From positions 5,332,001 to 5,396,000 of the forward strand of contig NZ_CP059724.1 of NCBI RefSeq assembly GCF_022369515.1: a stretch of 64,000 bases of DNA, in the 5' to 3' direction. The translations under genes and the position numbers were made by a program. The notes under the pieces are model-generated. The model was not told the DNA's origin. It ran no database searches and saw only the letters and a program-made list of their open reading frames with translations. Position 1 is the stretch's first letter; the number at the start of each line of letters is the position of its first letter. The stretch is from Paenibacillus sp. 19GGS1-52 (GTDB lineage Bacteria; Bacillota; Bacilli; Paenibacillales; Paenibacillaceae). This document shows positions 53,480-63,524 of this stretch, one piece after another.

Positions 53480-54232
53480 TTAAAATTCTGAAATTACTGG
53501 ATAGATTTGACCTCTCAGATTGAAAACATAGTTCTGGTCCACAATACCTACCACTTCGTTGCTATCATAAAGATCCACCATGAAGCCCGCCATTTGTTTG
53601 GCAGTGTGGTACTTAGGCATGTTTGCTTTGAAATCAAATTCTTCAGCATCTATGGATTTCTTCACAAATTCCGTTTCGGTTATTGCAGGTGCTAGAACTT
53701 TCGCCTTTATTTTCGCACCTTTAAGCTCTAGTTCTTTTGCGAGCCCTTCGGTGAAGGCACTAACATAATATTTAGATGCAGAATAAGCAACACTCCCAAC
53801 AGCGATGGCATATCCGAGTGCGGATGATACGTTAATTAACTGAGTTCCTTCTACATCAGCATAATCTCGCACAAATAGTGTAGAAAGGATCGTCAAGGAT
53901 TCGATGTTAACACGTAACATAGTTTCAACTTTATCTAAATTCTGTTCTGCTATAAAAGAAGCTTCACCAAGCCCAGCATTGTTAATCCATGTCTCAATTT
54001 GGTATTCCTTTAAAGCGTTATACAGTGTGTAGGCCTGTTCTGTAACAGACAGGTCACTTGAACAAACAATAACATTTACATTAGGATCCATATCCTGAAT
54101 TTTTGATTTGAGCTCTTCTAATTTGTCTAATCTTCTTGCTACCAAAATTAAGTTTTTGCCGCGTGCAGCAAACGCCAACGTAGCCTCATATCCTATACCT
54201 GAGCTTGCTCCTGTGATCACTGTGTACTTCAT
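53480..54232 (-). CDS. Short-chain dehydrogenase/reductase (250 aa)
   Basis: Classical SDR: TGASSGIGYEA for cofactor binding, NNAGLGEA, catalytic Ser in NVSSALG and the YSASK motif (about residue 153). It resembles the DltE/YqjQ-like subgroup. The substrate is unknown. The coding strand matches the flanking reductases, with gaps of 50-140 bases. Confidence 0.9.
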   Translation of the reverse strand: MKYTVITGASSGIGYEATLAFAARGKNLILVARRLDKLEELKSKIQDMDPNVNVIVCSSDLSVTEQAYTLYNALKEYQIETWINNAGLGEASFIAEQNLDKVETMLRVNIESLTILSTLFVRDYADVEGTQLINVSSALGYAIAVGSVAYSASKYYVSAFTEGLAKELELKGAKIKAKVLAPAITETEFVKKSIDAEEFDFKANMPKYHTAKQMAGFMVDLYDSNEVVGIVDQNYVFNLRGQIYPVISEF

Positions 54233-54373
54233 CGCTATTCTCTCCCTTTTTCTATAAGTATTGTGATTAAGAATTTGAGAATGATCATTCTAATTAAAAC
54301 AAAAAAAACTACACTGTTAGATCTAACTTGCATTAGTATACCAAAACTAGAACGATCGGTAAAGAATTAATTA

Positions 54374-55153
54374 TTAACTTTGTTCTTTAAGAATTATTTG
54401 ACCCCAGGTATGCGTGATGAAATCCGGGGCGAACTTCATTGAAAAGCGCATAACTTTGGCAAAACCTGCGTTCACTCGTAGTTTGTTTTTTTCCATCCCT
54501 TTAATACCAGCATTAACAAGCTTCGCTAATGGCAAAGAGATCATCTTATTCAGGAACCCTTCATCATACGTGTCTGTGAGATTGGTTTCAGAAATAACGG
54601 GTGGGCAAAGTTCCATCACATGAATATTTTTTCCTTTGGCACGGATTTGCTCGCGTAATGCATCACTGAACATGTGGACTCCAGCCTTCGTTGCAGAATA
54701 AGTCGGTGCGTTAGCAACTGTAATATTAGCAAGCAGTGAGCTGACGTTAACAATCATTGCCTCCTGTTGCTTGGCTAACAGTGGCAACAAAGCCTTAGTG
54801 ACATAGATGGTGCCGTTTAAGTTTGTAGTGATTTCTGCTGCGAGGTACTCATAGGTAATATTTTCATCAAATAAGTCAAATTCGTGCATTATACCAGCAT
54901 TATTAAAAACAATATCCAGTTTCGGATAGTGTATAGCGAGTTCTTTGGCAAGCTGCTCAACGCTTGAGGGATCACTAACATCTGCCGCCATTCCAATGAG
55001 TCCCGGATTGTTCTTTACTGCTTGGTCGATGCGTTGTTGTGAACGCCCCGTAATGATCACGGTATTTCCCATCTCAAGAAAACGTTTGGCAAAAGCAAAT
55101 CCAATCCCGGATGTCCCGCCTGTCACCAAGATCGTTCTATTTACTAATTTCAT
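54374..55153 (-). CDS. Short-chain dehydrogenase/reductase, DltE-like (259 aa)
   Basis: Cofactor motif TGGTSGIGFAFA, NNAGIMHE, catalytic Ser in NVSSLLA and the YSATK motif. It is similar in type to DltE of Bacillus. Its stop is well separated from the next SDR, while the upstream quinone-oxidoreductase-like gene ends 19 bases before it, so these two are probably co-transcribed. Confidence 0.9.
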   Translation of the reverse strand: MKLVNRTILVTGGTSGIGFAFAKRFLEMGNTVIITGRSQQRIDQAVKNNPGLIGMAADVSDPSSVEQLAKELAIHYPKLDIVFNNAGIMHEFDLFDENITYEYLAAEITTNLNGTIYVTKALLPLLAKQQEAMIVNVSSLLANITVANAPTYSATKAGVHMFSDALREQIRAKGKNIHVMELCPPVISETNLTDTYDEGFLNKMISLPLAKLVNAGIKGMEKNKLRVNAGFAKVMRFSMKFAPDFITHTWGQIILKEQS

Positions 55154-55172
55154 TCTTCATCATCTGCTCCCT

Positions 55173-56174
55173 TTAAAATTGGATAATGACTTTTCCTTTG
55201 GGATGACCTGTTGCAACAAAATTCAGTGCTTCGTTAATATCTTCAATGTGGAATTCTGTCGGGTCCACCGCTGGTACAATCCCGTTATCTTCAATAATCT
55301 TCGTAATTTTCTTTAATTGTTCGCCATCACTGCGCACAAAAATGAAATGATATTGAATTCTCTTTTTCTTCGCTTTGTAATCATACTTAGCTCCGGCAAT
55401 GGTGAAGAGCTTTTGCTTCCAACCTGGCAAGCCCATATGCTCGGCGAAACGTTTGTTAGGGCCGGTCCGCAGAGAAAGAAGGCGACCTCCTGCTTTAATA
55501 ATGGAAAGTTCATGATCAAATTCGCTTGGTCCCAACGTATCCATCACATAATCTACATTACTAAGCTGCTCCCAATAGTTTTCAGTCGTGTAATCAATAT
55601 ATTGGTCTGCTCCAGCCGCCATTGTCCGTTCACGCGCTTGCGGATTTCCACTAACGATGACCCTCAGACCCATGCTTTTGGCGATAGGAATGGCCATTTG
55701 GCCAAATGAACCCGAACCTCCAGGAATAAACACGCTTTCGCCAGCTTTAGCAGCTAATTGTTCATGTAACCCTTGATAAGCAGTCAATCCTGTTAATGGC
55801 GCAGCAGCACCAGTCACAAAATCCAGATTAGCAGGTAAGTGCCCGATAGCATCTGCACTAATCGCCGCGTACTCAGCAAAAGCACCGATTTTGTGTAGTG
55901 GCAGGCGTGAATAAATGGCATCGCCAACTTTAAATTCATGGACGTTCTTACCGACCTGTTCAATAACACCTGTCAGCTCGTTACCCAGTACCAACGGGAA
56001 CTCATAATCCTGGATCAGCTTCACGCTCCCGGTACCAATGAGCAATTCCAAATGATTAACCGCTGCTGCCTTCACCTTGACCAAGACATCGTTATCACTT
56101 ATTTCCGGGACTGGAATATCATTGACTTCTACTTTGAATCTTTTTGAATATTTGGTGATCTGTGCTGCTTTCAT
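55173..56174 (-). CDS. NADPH:quinone-oxidoreductase-like medium-chain dehydrogenase (333 aa)
   Basis: Zinc-independent MDR enzyme with AAAVNHLELLIGTG near the start, AAPLTGLTAYQGLHEQL and the nucleotide motif IPGGSGSFGQMAIPIA. It probably reduces quinones or enones. ATG at 56174 has AAAGGAGG upstream; a longer frame to 56240 lacks support. A TetR gene is divergent, so this gene and the SDR after it are its likely targets. Confidence 0.88.
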   Translation of the reverse strand: MKAAQITKYSKRFKVEVNDIPVPEISDNDVLVKVKAAAVNHLELLIGTGSVKLIQDYEFPLVLGNELTGVIEQVGKNVHEFKVGDAIYSRLPLHKIGAFAEYAAISADAIGHLPANLDFVTGAAAPLTGLTAYQGLHEQLAAKAGESVFIPGGSGSFGQMAIPIAKSMGLRVIVSGNPQARERTMAAGADQYIDYTTENYWEQLSNVDYVMDTLGPSEFDHELSIIKAGGRLLSLRTGPNKRFAEHMGLPGWKQKLFTIAGAKYDYKAKKKRIQYHFIFVRSDGEQLKKITKIIEDNGIVPAVDPTEFHIEDINEALNFVATGHPKGKVIIQF

Positions 56175-56319
56175 AATTAATGGCCTCCTTTGCACTGAAT
56201 AATAAGTAACATTTATTAGTTTTTGTAACTTACACAACAAGCATAATACCGCAGGTTACAAAAGTCAACAATTGTTACTCACTATTGTATATGCTAAAAT
56301 ACAGGCAGGTGTATAAACG

Positions 56320-56910
56320 ATGATTAAGGAATTTATTGAAGAAGAAAGGGTTGGCAACAAGATGGCTAAAATCACACAAGAGCTCATTATTGAAACAGCC
56401 GAGGCATTAATGGAGCGCACGGAAAAATCCGAAGTGACGCTCTCCCAAATTGCAGATGAATTAAGTATCACCCACGCAGCACTCTATAAACACTTTAAAA
56501 ATAAGCAAGAGCTCTGGGCAGCCGTCTCTAAGAGCTGGTTCAACCGGATGATTTCAGAACAAATCCAAATAGAACTGACTAACTCGGCTAATCCAAAGGA
56601 ATTACTCCACGATTGGCTCTGGGCATTTGCTAATGCCAAAAAACGCGCCTATAACGAGAATCCCAAGATGTTTGCCTTGAATACGCAATACGTAGATAGC
56701 AATCCTCTCGTCTTACGTGACGTTCTCTGGGATTCCTACCAAATTATTGACGGCATCATGGATTATCACGATCCCCGCTTCGAACGGGCAGAGGCGATTC
56801 TCTCCGCGTTTGCAGTGTTTAGCCTCCCGTCCTTCAAAGAATCCTGGAATTTACCAGACTACCAAGACAGGTTCGAACGTATCTGGCGTTTAATCAAACA
56901 GGGGCTTTGA
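56320..56910 (+). CDS. TetR-family regulator (196 aa)
   Basis: The helix-turn-helix VTLSQIADELSITHAALYKHFKNK lies in the first 70 residues; the C-terminal domain resembles TetR_C proteins with LRDVLWDSYQIIDG. It may start at 56320 (CAGGTG upstream) or at the internal ATG 56362 (AAGGG upstream, MAKITQELI). It is divergent from the quinone-oxidoreductase-like gene and probably represses the redox cluster. Confidence 0.88.
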   Translation: MIKEFIEEERVGNKMAKITQELIIETAEALMERTEKSEVTLSQIADELSITHAALYKHFKNKQELWAAVSKSWFNRMISEQIQIELTNSANPKELLHDWLWAFANAKKRAYNENPKMFALNTQYVDSNPLVLRDVLWDSYQIIDGIMDYHDPRFERAEAILSAFAVFSLPSFKESWNLPDYQDRFERIWRLIKQGL

Positions 56911-56964
56911 ATCCAAATCCCTCTAGTTGGATTCAATGAAAACCGCAAAAGAACTCTATCTACT

Positions 56965-57275
56965 AAAACCAAGAATGTCCAAACTGTATTGTAGCTTCGG
57001 GGAATTCTAGCTTCGACTTCTTTGATCATATCATCGGCTTCAGAGCCAAGAATATCTATCATCCAGGAATACGTCCTTGCGGGTCTTCTTTAAAGATCTA
57101 AGGTGCATCAGGATTTCATTTTCGATACAACGGGCAGCAAAAGTAGCCAGCTTCGTACCTTTGTTGGGGCGGTAACTCTAGATAGCTTTGATCAGCCCGA
57201 TAGTGCTGATGGAGATGAGATCCTCCATGTCTTCGCCGGTGTTATCGAATTTTTTGAGGTTATAGACACGATATG
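56965..57275 (-). pseudogene. sigK 3' fragment, copy 3 (relic)
   Basis: Matches copies 1 and 2 from the LDILDDRE-region back to the KKFDNTGED start, but with an internal deletion of about 50 bases near 57062, an in-frame stop near 57177 and loss of all of region 4. The left end runs into the TetR 3' flank. It ends at the same junction (GACACGATATGATGTC) as the other copies. Confidence 0.8.
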
Positions 57276-57452
57276 ATGTCAAAAAAATAAACCAATCACG
57301 ATCGTTTCCGATTCGAATTGGTTATTTTTAAGTTTTGTATTTAATCTGTAATTGTTTATCGATTATTTTGTGACCCATTCAGGTAATTCATTTAAATAAT
57401 ATTTTATCCCGCTTGTATCTGCTTCAAGAATAATCTCACCATCTGCTTTACT
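57276..57452 (-). pseudogene. Zeta-like kinase 3' end, copy 3 (relic)
   Basis: Contains the same terminator and the last 40 or so codons of the kinase, nearly identical to copies 1 and 2, except for a two-base insertion near 57371. The match stops abruptly at 57452, 12 bases before the stop of the serine hydrolase gene. Confidence 0.85.
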
Positions 57453-57463
57453 GGTTCCCCGTT

Positions 57464-58411
57464 TCATTCGTTACTCATCGACTTCACCAAGAATTCCCTT
57501 ACAAATTCCAAAGGTTTGATGGTATTGTCCAGTGTGCTTGTAAACACGACTACCGTTTGCAAACTTGGAATGATAATAATAAATTGTCCGTTTCTTCCCA
57601 TTGCAAAGTACATCCTATTGTTCAAAGAAAAATCATCATCATTAGTATCCAGCTTTGCTACCCACCAATGAGAAGCATAGTGACCAATATATTCATAAGT
57701 TAACAAGCAGGGCTCTGTAGATTTCTTGATCCACTCTGCAGATACGATTCTCTTGCCTTTCCATATACCGTCCTGCAAGTAAAGCTGACCGAATTTGGCT
57801 AAATTATACGGATGTAACCGTAGACCATCAGAACCATAACTAATGCCTTTCGCATCCTCAAACCAACGATAATCCCCGTCTATACCTAAAGGTTTAAATA
57901 AATACTGCTCAGCAAACTCCGAAGTCTTCATACCGGTGGTTCTGGTTAATATAGCGGAAAGTACATGAGAACAACCCGAATTATAGTTCATTCGTTTTCC
58001 CGGATCATCCACTAACTCCCTGTCGAATACAAACTTTACTACATCATGGGTAAACATAGGGGGCATATAGTTCCATTCGCCGAACTCCGGCCAATCCAGC
58101 CCTACGCTCATCGTTAGCAGCTGTTCTATCGTAATGTCTTTTTTGCGCGGGTCTGCTTGATGGTTAACAATATCAGGAAAATAATGTTCCATGGTAACGT
58201 CAACCGAAGGTATAAAGCCTTTATCAATCGCTATCCCTATCAATATGGAAATGATACTTTTCGTACATGAATTAATCCTCTGTAGGTTGTCTCTAATTTT
58301 ATTGCTTTTGTAATACTCATGAATTATAGTACCTTCCTTTAAAACCAGACAGCTCTTAATTTTCGCCTTCTCTACAGCCTTCATGAATTTACTCATTAAT
58401 TCCATATTCAT
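57464..58411 (-). CDS. Serine hydrolase of the beta-lactamase/penicillin-binding fold (315 aa)
   Basis: The S-x-x-K motif is in RINSCTKSI (about residue 48) and the Y-x-N-like motif in MNYNSGCSH (about 140); the third motif region is HWWVAK. It lacks a signal peptide, so it is probably a cytoplasmic esterase or peptidase (class C-like, EstB type) rather than a wall enzyme. It is flanked by copies of the sigK/kinase cassette and its 3' end abuts the copy 3 relic, so it may have arrived with the rearrangement. Confidence 0.85.
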   Translation of the reverse strand: MNMELMSKFMKAVEKAKIKSCLVLKEGTIIHEYYKSNKIRDNLQRINSCTKSIISILIGIAIDKGFIPSVDVTMEHYFPDIVNHQADPRKKDITIEQLLTMSVGLDWPEFGEWNYMPPMFTHDVVKFVFDRELVDDPGKRMNYNSGCSHVLSAILTRTTGMKTSEFAEQYLFKPLGIDGDYRWFEDAKGISYGSDGLRLHPYNLAKFGQLYLQDGIWKGKRIVSAEWIKKSTEPCLLTYEYIGHYASHWWVAKLDTNDDDFSLNNRMYFAMGRNGQFIIIIPSLQTVVVFTSTLDNTIKPLEFVREFLVKSMSNE

Positions 58412-58712
58412 GTTGTGCTCTTCCGGTGTAGAAATAGGCCACCTATTTTTGTTTTGTATTGGTTACAACTCCCTTTTAGTTAACAAGTTGTTCCATCTCT
58501 TAGATCAAAAAGTCCCCTTCATTCTTATGTTTTCGATAAATGGAAGAGTAATTTGGTTTCTCAGCCTCTTGAGCACATCCGTTATTTCATGGCCCATCCT
58601 AGAATTCCATCCATATAAAGCGGATTTCCACGTACACCTCGTAAAATTAACTTCCTACATTTCCCTATATTAGTTTTCAATAAATTTCTGTAATATCCTT
58701 CTAATATATACC
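58412..58712. other. Intergenic DNA upstream of the serine hydrolase
   Basis: AT-rich, with no coding sequence supported. It should hold the hydrolase promoter; I cannot identify it with confidence. Confidence 0.4.
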
Positions 58713-58746
58713 AAAAAGCAACTCATCCTGGATAAGTTGCTTTTTA
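58713..58746. terminator. Terminator after sigK fragment copy 2
   Basis: AAAAAGCAACTCATCC / GGATAAGTTGCTTTTT, a near-perfect 16-bp stem with T-runs on both strands. A degraded look-alike lies at 43315-43352. Confidence 0.85.
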
Positions 58747-58793
58747 GCGTTCTATTCTTATGAAATACTACTTTGTAATTATCTTTCCACTTC

Positions 58794-59324
58794 TCACCGC
58801 TTCACCTTATAAAACTCATGATACAGCTTCATGAGCGCCCTCTTCTCTATCCGAGACACATAACTCCGCGAAATCCCCAGCTCCTTCGCAATTTCCCGCT
58901 GCGTCCGTTCTTCCCCGCCTGTATCCAGCCCAAACCGTCCAACCACAACTTCCTTCTCCCGATCATCCAAAATATCCAGGTTGCGGTATATTTTGCTCTT
59001 CTCGATCTTCAGATCCACTTCTTTAATCACATCATCGGCTTCGGAGCCTAAGATATCTATCAGTGTAATTTCATTACCTTCCTTGTCAGTCCCAATAGGA
59101 TCATGCAGAGATACATCCTTGCGTGTTTTTTTAAGGGAACGAAGATGCATGAGGATTTCATTTTCAATACAACGGGCAGCAAAAGTGGCCAGTTTGGTGC
59201 CTTTGTTGGGGCGATAACTCTCAATCGCCTTGATCAGCCCGATAGTGCTGATGGAGATGAGATCCTCCATGTCTTCACCAGTGTTATCGAATTTTTTGAG
59301 GTTGTGGACACGATATGATGTCAA
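58794..59324 (-). pseudogene. sigK 3' fragment, copy 2 (reading frame intact, N-terminal part absent)
   Basis: The frame runs from KKFDNTGEDMEDLISI through the core region 2 helices, region 3 and the complete region 4 (SRSYVSRIEKRALMKLYHEFYKVKR). Only the C-terminal roughly 165 of about 235 SigK residues are present. The first six codons (MTSYRV) derive from joined DNA. This resembles spoIIIC, the 3' half of a sigK gene split by a skin-type element, whose other half would lie outside the window. Alternatively it is a dead duplicate. Confidence 0.75.
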
Positions 59325-59370
59325 AAAAATAAACCAATCACGATCGTTTCCGATTCGAATTGGTTATTTT
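59324..59370 (-). terminator. Terminator between kinase cassette and sigK fragment, copy 2
   Basis: The same hairpin as in copy 1: AACCAAT...ATTGGTT with a T-run on the minus strand. Confidence 0.8.
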
Positions 59371-59969
59371 TAAGTTTTGTATTTAATCTGTAATTGTTTA
59401 TCGATTATTTTGACCCATTCAGGTAATTCATTTAAATAATATTTTATCCCGCTTGTATCCGCTTCAAGAATAAACTCACCATCTGCTTTACTATTATCAA
59501 CAACAATTAATTGATCAATCAAGTCTAAGTGAGATACCAGATTATTCATACTTGTTACATTGCGTCTAATAATATCCTCGGTTTCAATATGATGACCACC
59601 GTTCTTTACTCGCATAGCAACACGTTCAATATTAAGCCGAACATCCCCTAGCCCCACATAAAACATAATGATTTCGAAACCTTGTTCCTTTGCATCTCTC
59701 ATCTGTCGAATAACGTTACCACCCGCCAGAGTAGTTTCCACAGTGAAATCCCACTTATTTCGGATACACTCCCTGGCTATTCTTATAGCTTCTTTCCCAG
59801 CAGATACTTTACTCTTTTCAAGATGTCCATTATTAATTTTACAGGCTAGTGCATCCGGATCAATATTTACACTTACTCCAAGCCGGTCAACTATCAAGTT
59901 GCGGATTGTGCTCTTACCACTTCCATTATTACCTGCAAACACAAACATCGTTGCCTTTGTCTCATTCAT
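59370..59969 (-). CDS. Zeta-toxin-like P-loop kinase, copy 2 (199 aa)
   Basis: The protein sequence is identical to that of the copy at 48634; I find one silent base difference in the gene. Walker A GNNGSGKST and the NGGHHIETED segment are intact. It overlaps the small upstream gene by eight bases. It is followed by the shared terminator and the sigK fragment. Identity over about 800 bases against lower identity of the flanks points to recent duplication or gene conversion. Confidence 0.75.
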   Translation of the reverse strand: MNETKATMFVFAGNNGSGKSTIRNLIVDRLGVSVNIDPDALACKINNGHLEKSKVSAGKEAIRIARECIRNKWDFTVETTLAGGNVIRQMRDAKEQGFEIIMFYVGLGDVRLNIERVAMRVKNGGHHIETEDIIRRNVTSMNNLVSHLDLIDQLIVVDNSKADGEFILEADTSGIKYYLNELPEWVKIIDKQLQIKYKT

Positions 59970-60138
59970 GGATGAAATCCTGTTCATTCATTTTCTCGAT
60001 CTTACCCGTACTATATTCTCTAACAATTTGCCCCTCATTTGTCTTATATACTATATATGTTCCATTTGCTTTAGCATCCAACTTCGCCCGGTCACCCGTT
60101 AGTCGGATCAATTTGGCAAGATCCTGTGTAAGTTTCAT
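59962..60138 (-). CDS. Small protein upstream of the zeta-like kinase, copy 2 (58 aa), putative antitoxin
   Basis: Same as copy 1 except at the start (MKLTQDLAKL instead of MDLTKDLAKL). An ATG directly before (60141) would add one Met. GAGGTG lies upstream. The promoter-like TGGTATACT at 60175-60183 is kept. Confidence 0.6.
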   Translation of the reverse strand: MKLTQDLAKLIRLTGDRAKLDAKANGTYIVYKTNEGQIVREYSTGKIEKMNEQDFIHE

Positions 60139-60303
60139 CATTTATACAAACACCTCATTTTTTCTTATAGCTCGAGTATACCACAGCAAAGCGGAATTTA
60201 TATTAGCTTAAGCCTATGTTCATCACAGAACAAATCAGCCCGAAAGAATTATAATTAACAATGTTTAGCTTACTCTAACGGGCCAATCTATTCTCCCACT
60301 CCC

Positions 60304-63300
60304 TTATTCATGCTTTAGAATTAACCCCGTCACTTTACTCCATGGTACAGTAGGATCATGATGCACAATGTATGCTTTGGAGAACCGATTCAGGTAAGAG
60401 TTCTCATGAGACTTCGGAGACAGGATAATTAATTTCCGCTTTAGCTCGCTGGCATAGAGATCAAATACCTTTAACTTCCGTTGCTCATCTAACGCACTAT
60501 CGAATTCATCCATCACAATAAAGCCGGGTGCCGTTTGCAAATTCTGTAACAAAGCGAGCGCAAACAGAAGTGAACTAAGCGACTCTTCTCCGCCAGAGAC
60601 ACCTTTGCCAACTCTTCCCCCCGTGCCTTCACACTGACATCCTCTAACGTACCGCGGTGCCCTTCCTTACGGGCTCTTATGAATAAATGGAACAGTACCC
60701 GTCCCTTACGATCCTCTTGCTGCTTCCAATCTATCTGCCCCTCGAATTGAAAATCACTCATATAGTTCTTGAATCGCTGTTGAATTTCAAGCACTCTCAT
60801 ATTAATGGTTGTCTCCAATTGATCCCTCAACGTCTCAGCCCGTTCTTGATTCTCTTCAAACAATAAGCTTGTCCGCTTATACTCATCGTGCAACCGATGA
60901 ACCTCTTCTTCAATGACTTTGTAATTCTCGGGTGCTGCAGGGTCTAGACCCGATTCATACCTGGCATTATTAAATATAACTTTCCCGGACTCATACTCTT
61001 GGCGGAGCTTGGCAAGCGACTGCTGCTTCCTGATAATATTAAGTTCTGCCTCAGGCTCGCTAATCAACTCATCATAAATGAACCGTGCTGTTCCTTTGAA
61101 ATTCTCAATCTCTTCGATAACCGTAAGCAGATTTATCCGGGATGCATCAAGCGCCTCATTTGTATCTTTTAATTGAACATTCATTTGCTGTAACGTACGC
61201 GTTACCTGTTCAACTTCGTCTTGATTCTTGGAAAAATTGCGGTTTTGTCGGCGTTCACTGTCTTCTGCACGATCAAGCTGTTCTTCGAGTATGGCAGATT
61301 GCTGTTTCATCGTATCCTGCTGCGCGGATAAGCTCTCGTGGTGTTTCATCTTCTGCTGCAACGTTTCATACTGTTCCTTCTGCTGCCCTAATCGCACATA
61401 AAAATCTGCTTCATGCTGCAAAATATCCTGCGTATGCTCCAGCTTGACCTGTTTCTCGATGAACTTTTTGTGCACAGCCTTTAAATCCTGAAGCTGTAGC
61501 TTCTGCTCGTCAAGATGCAGCACCTCTAGTGTATATTTCGCGACCCTTCCTTCACGCTCATGCTTCTTGGTGAGGAAAGCTTCAGATTCACGAACAGATT
61601 GAATAATCGCATGCAGTTCCTGCATAGTCTGTGTATCACTCTTAATGGAGTCTTCGATATCTGCAAGCGCTGTATTCAATTGGCTAATGTTCTTCTGAAT
61701 TCCCTCTTTACGTTTCTGCAGAGCCTTCTGGCTTAGGATATAGTTCTTCTTTTCCTGAGGTCCACGAATCCCCTTCGAGTCGATCAGCAGAGCATTCTCT
61801 ACGCGTATTTCTCCTGCCTGATAGAATTGCTCAACCCACCATAGAACTTTAACTGCATGCGGGAATACATCATCACTGATGCCATTTTTCACATGGATCT
61901 GAAGCTCCTGAATGTCAGTAACCGAACGATCCGGCACAATACTCCGCAGAGGAACATGATACAAATCATTCGGAGCCTGTACATGCATACCATCAAAAAA
62001 TACTGTATATTTAATAGCTTCGAATTGCTCCTCTGCTGCCGGCCGGGCGGAATCGTTTAATTCGACCAGCTCATTTAAGGTATAAGCACGTACTCCATTC
62101 GCTTTGAATAGTGCAAGTGAATCCCTTTGGCGGTCCGACCATAATTTATTATGCTCAAGCTGAAGTCCCTCTTCAGTTAATTCCTGAAGCAGCTTCGCTT
62201 TCTTGTCTTGCTCATGCTTGAAATCGCGAATTCTTTGCTCTAATGCTGCAATATCCATATTCACATCATAACTGCTGTGATATTGCCATAACCGTCCCTG
62301 GTGTTCATACTCAAGTCCCTTATCCTGCTGAATCTGCGCATTCAGGATATAGCTTGAATTCATTAATTGCGCTATAACAGTCTCTGATTCCTGAATGTCT
62401 GTGTCGGCTTTCGCTAAGTCACGATTCAGTTCTTGATGCTGTAAATTAATTGCCATGAGCTGCCCCTGTACCTCATCTTCAGTACGTGTAATTCCAGACT
62501 TTTCTTGATTAAGCTCCTTCAGCTGGTTGTTCAATTCATTAATAACGTTCGTGATTTCATTTATTTCATTATTTACAAGAGATAGCTTTTCCTGCAATAA
62601 AGTGATTTCCTCATTGATCCGCTCTTTTTCCGTTTGAACCTGCGTTATTCCATAATTGATGCGCTCGGCTTGCTCCTGCAATATGTCAAGACTATCCTTC
62701 GCTGCTTCCTGGTCCACAAGCAATTGTTCTTGCTTAGCCACTAAATGCAGTTGCTCCTGCTTGTAATAGGACTCTAATTTCAGCAATGCCCCAGCGTACA
62801 GCCGGCCTCCTTCTACAAGGCGTTTGCGATTATCCTCATACCGTTCCAGCGCTACCTTCGCCATCCCCAGCCATTGCTTCTTATTGGCTACGTTAATGTC
62901 AGCTGTCCTTAGACTCTCCTGCACTTCCTTCAACTTCTCCATACTTTCTTCCCAGTTGTGCTGTACCTGATCAATACCATGCATTTCAGCAAAAATACGA
63001 AACCTCTCCTGCGGGTCCATGACCGCGAATTGATTCACCTCCTGCTGATACCAAATCAGGTAGAATAGGTCCGGATCAATTTTGTATTTGTACTGGAGAT
63101 CTTTCTTGTACGTAGTGAAATTGTATTGCCGGTCACCAGAAGTATATTTAACAGTCTCATCCCACTGCTCCGGATCATCCCCCGATTGTATAATAAATTC
63201 CTTCTTGGGCGGCTGTCCCGGTTCCTGCAGAATATAAATTGAGAATTCGATAAAGGCAGGAGCATCAATGCGCATGCTCCCCTCGTTCTTAAACAGCAGC

Positions 63301-63524
63301 CGAATGTGAGCTTTCCACGTATCACCAGGAAGGAGATTGCGGGATTTCAGCCCTTCTATATCCACCTTGGAAGAATACAAAACAACCCCCATACAGTAAG
63401 TTATGGTAGATTTTCCAGCTCCATTCGGGCCGGTTATTAAGATATGTGACTCTTTTCCTGACAAGTCCATCATCGTTGGCTGATAATCCCGAATGCCAGT
63501 AAACCACATTTTCCAAGGTATCAT
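60304..63524 (-). pseudogene. MukB/JetC-like SMC ATPase of a Wadjet-like system, frameshifted near the ABC signature
   Basis: The N-terminal Walker A is in LITGPNGAGKSTITYC (about residue 35), followed by long coiled coils (about 220-450 and 600-880) around a central domain, and a C-terminal head. The head is split: one frame ends after DVSVKARGEELAKVS, while the continuation GKGVSGGEES (ABC signature), then Walker B FIVMDEFDSALDE and the D-loop, lies in the next frame to 60304. Adding one G to the six-G run at 60617-60622 restores a protein of about 1073 residues. It is either a real frameshift, phase variation or a sequence error. The start overlaps the upstream stop by one base. Confidence 0.75.

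Noticed and set aside
60304..60552. Treating the 82-codon frame as a separate gene
   Set aside because: It carries Walker B and D-loop that complete the SMC head directly upstream; one added G in the G-run fuses the frames.
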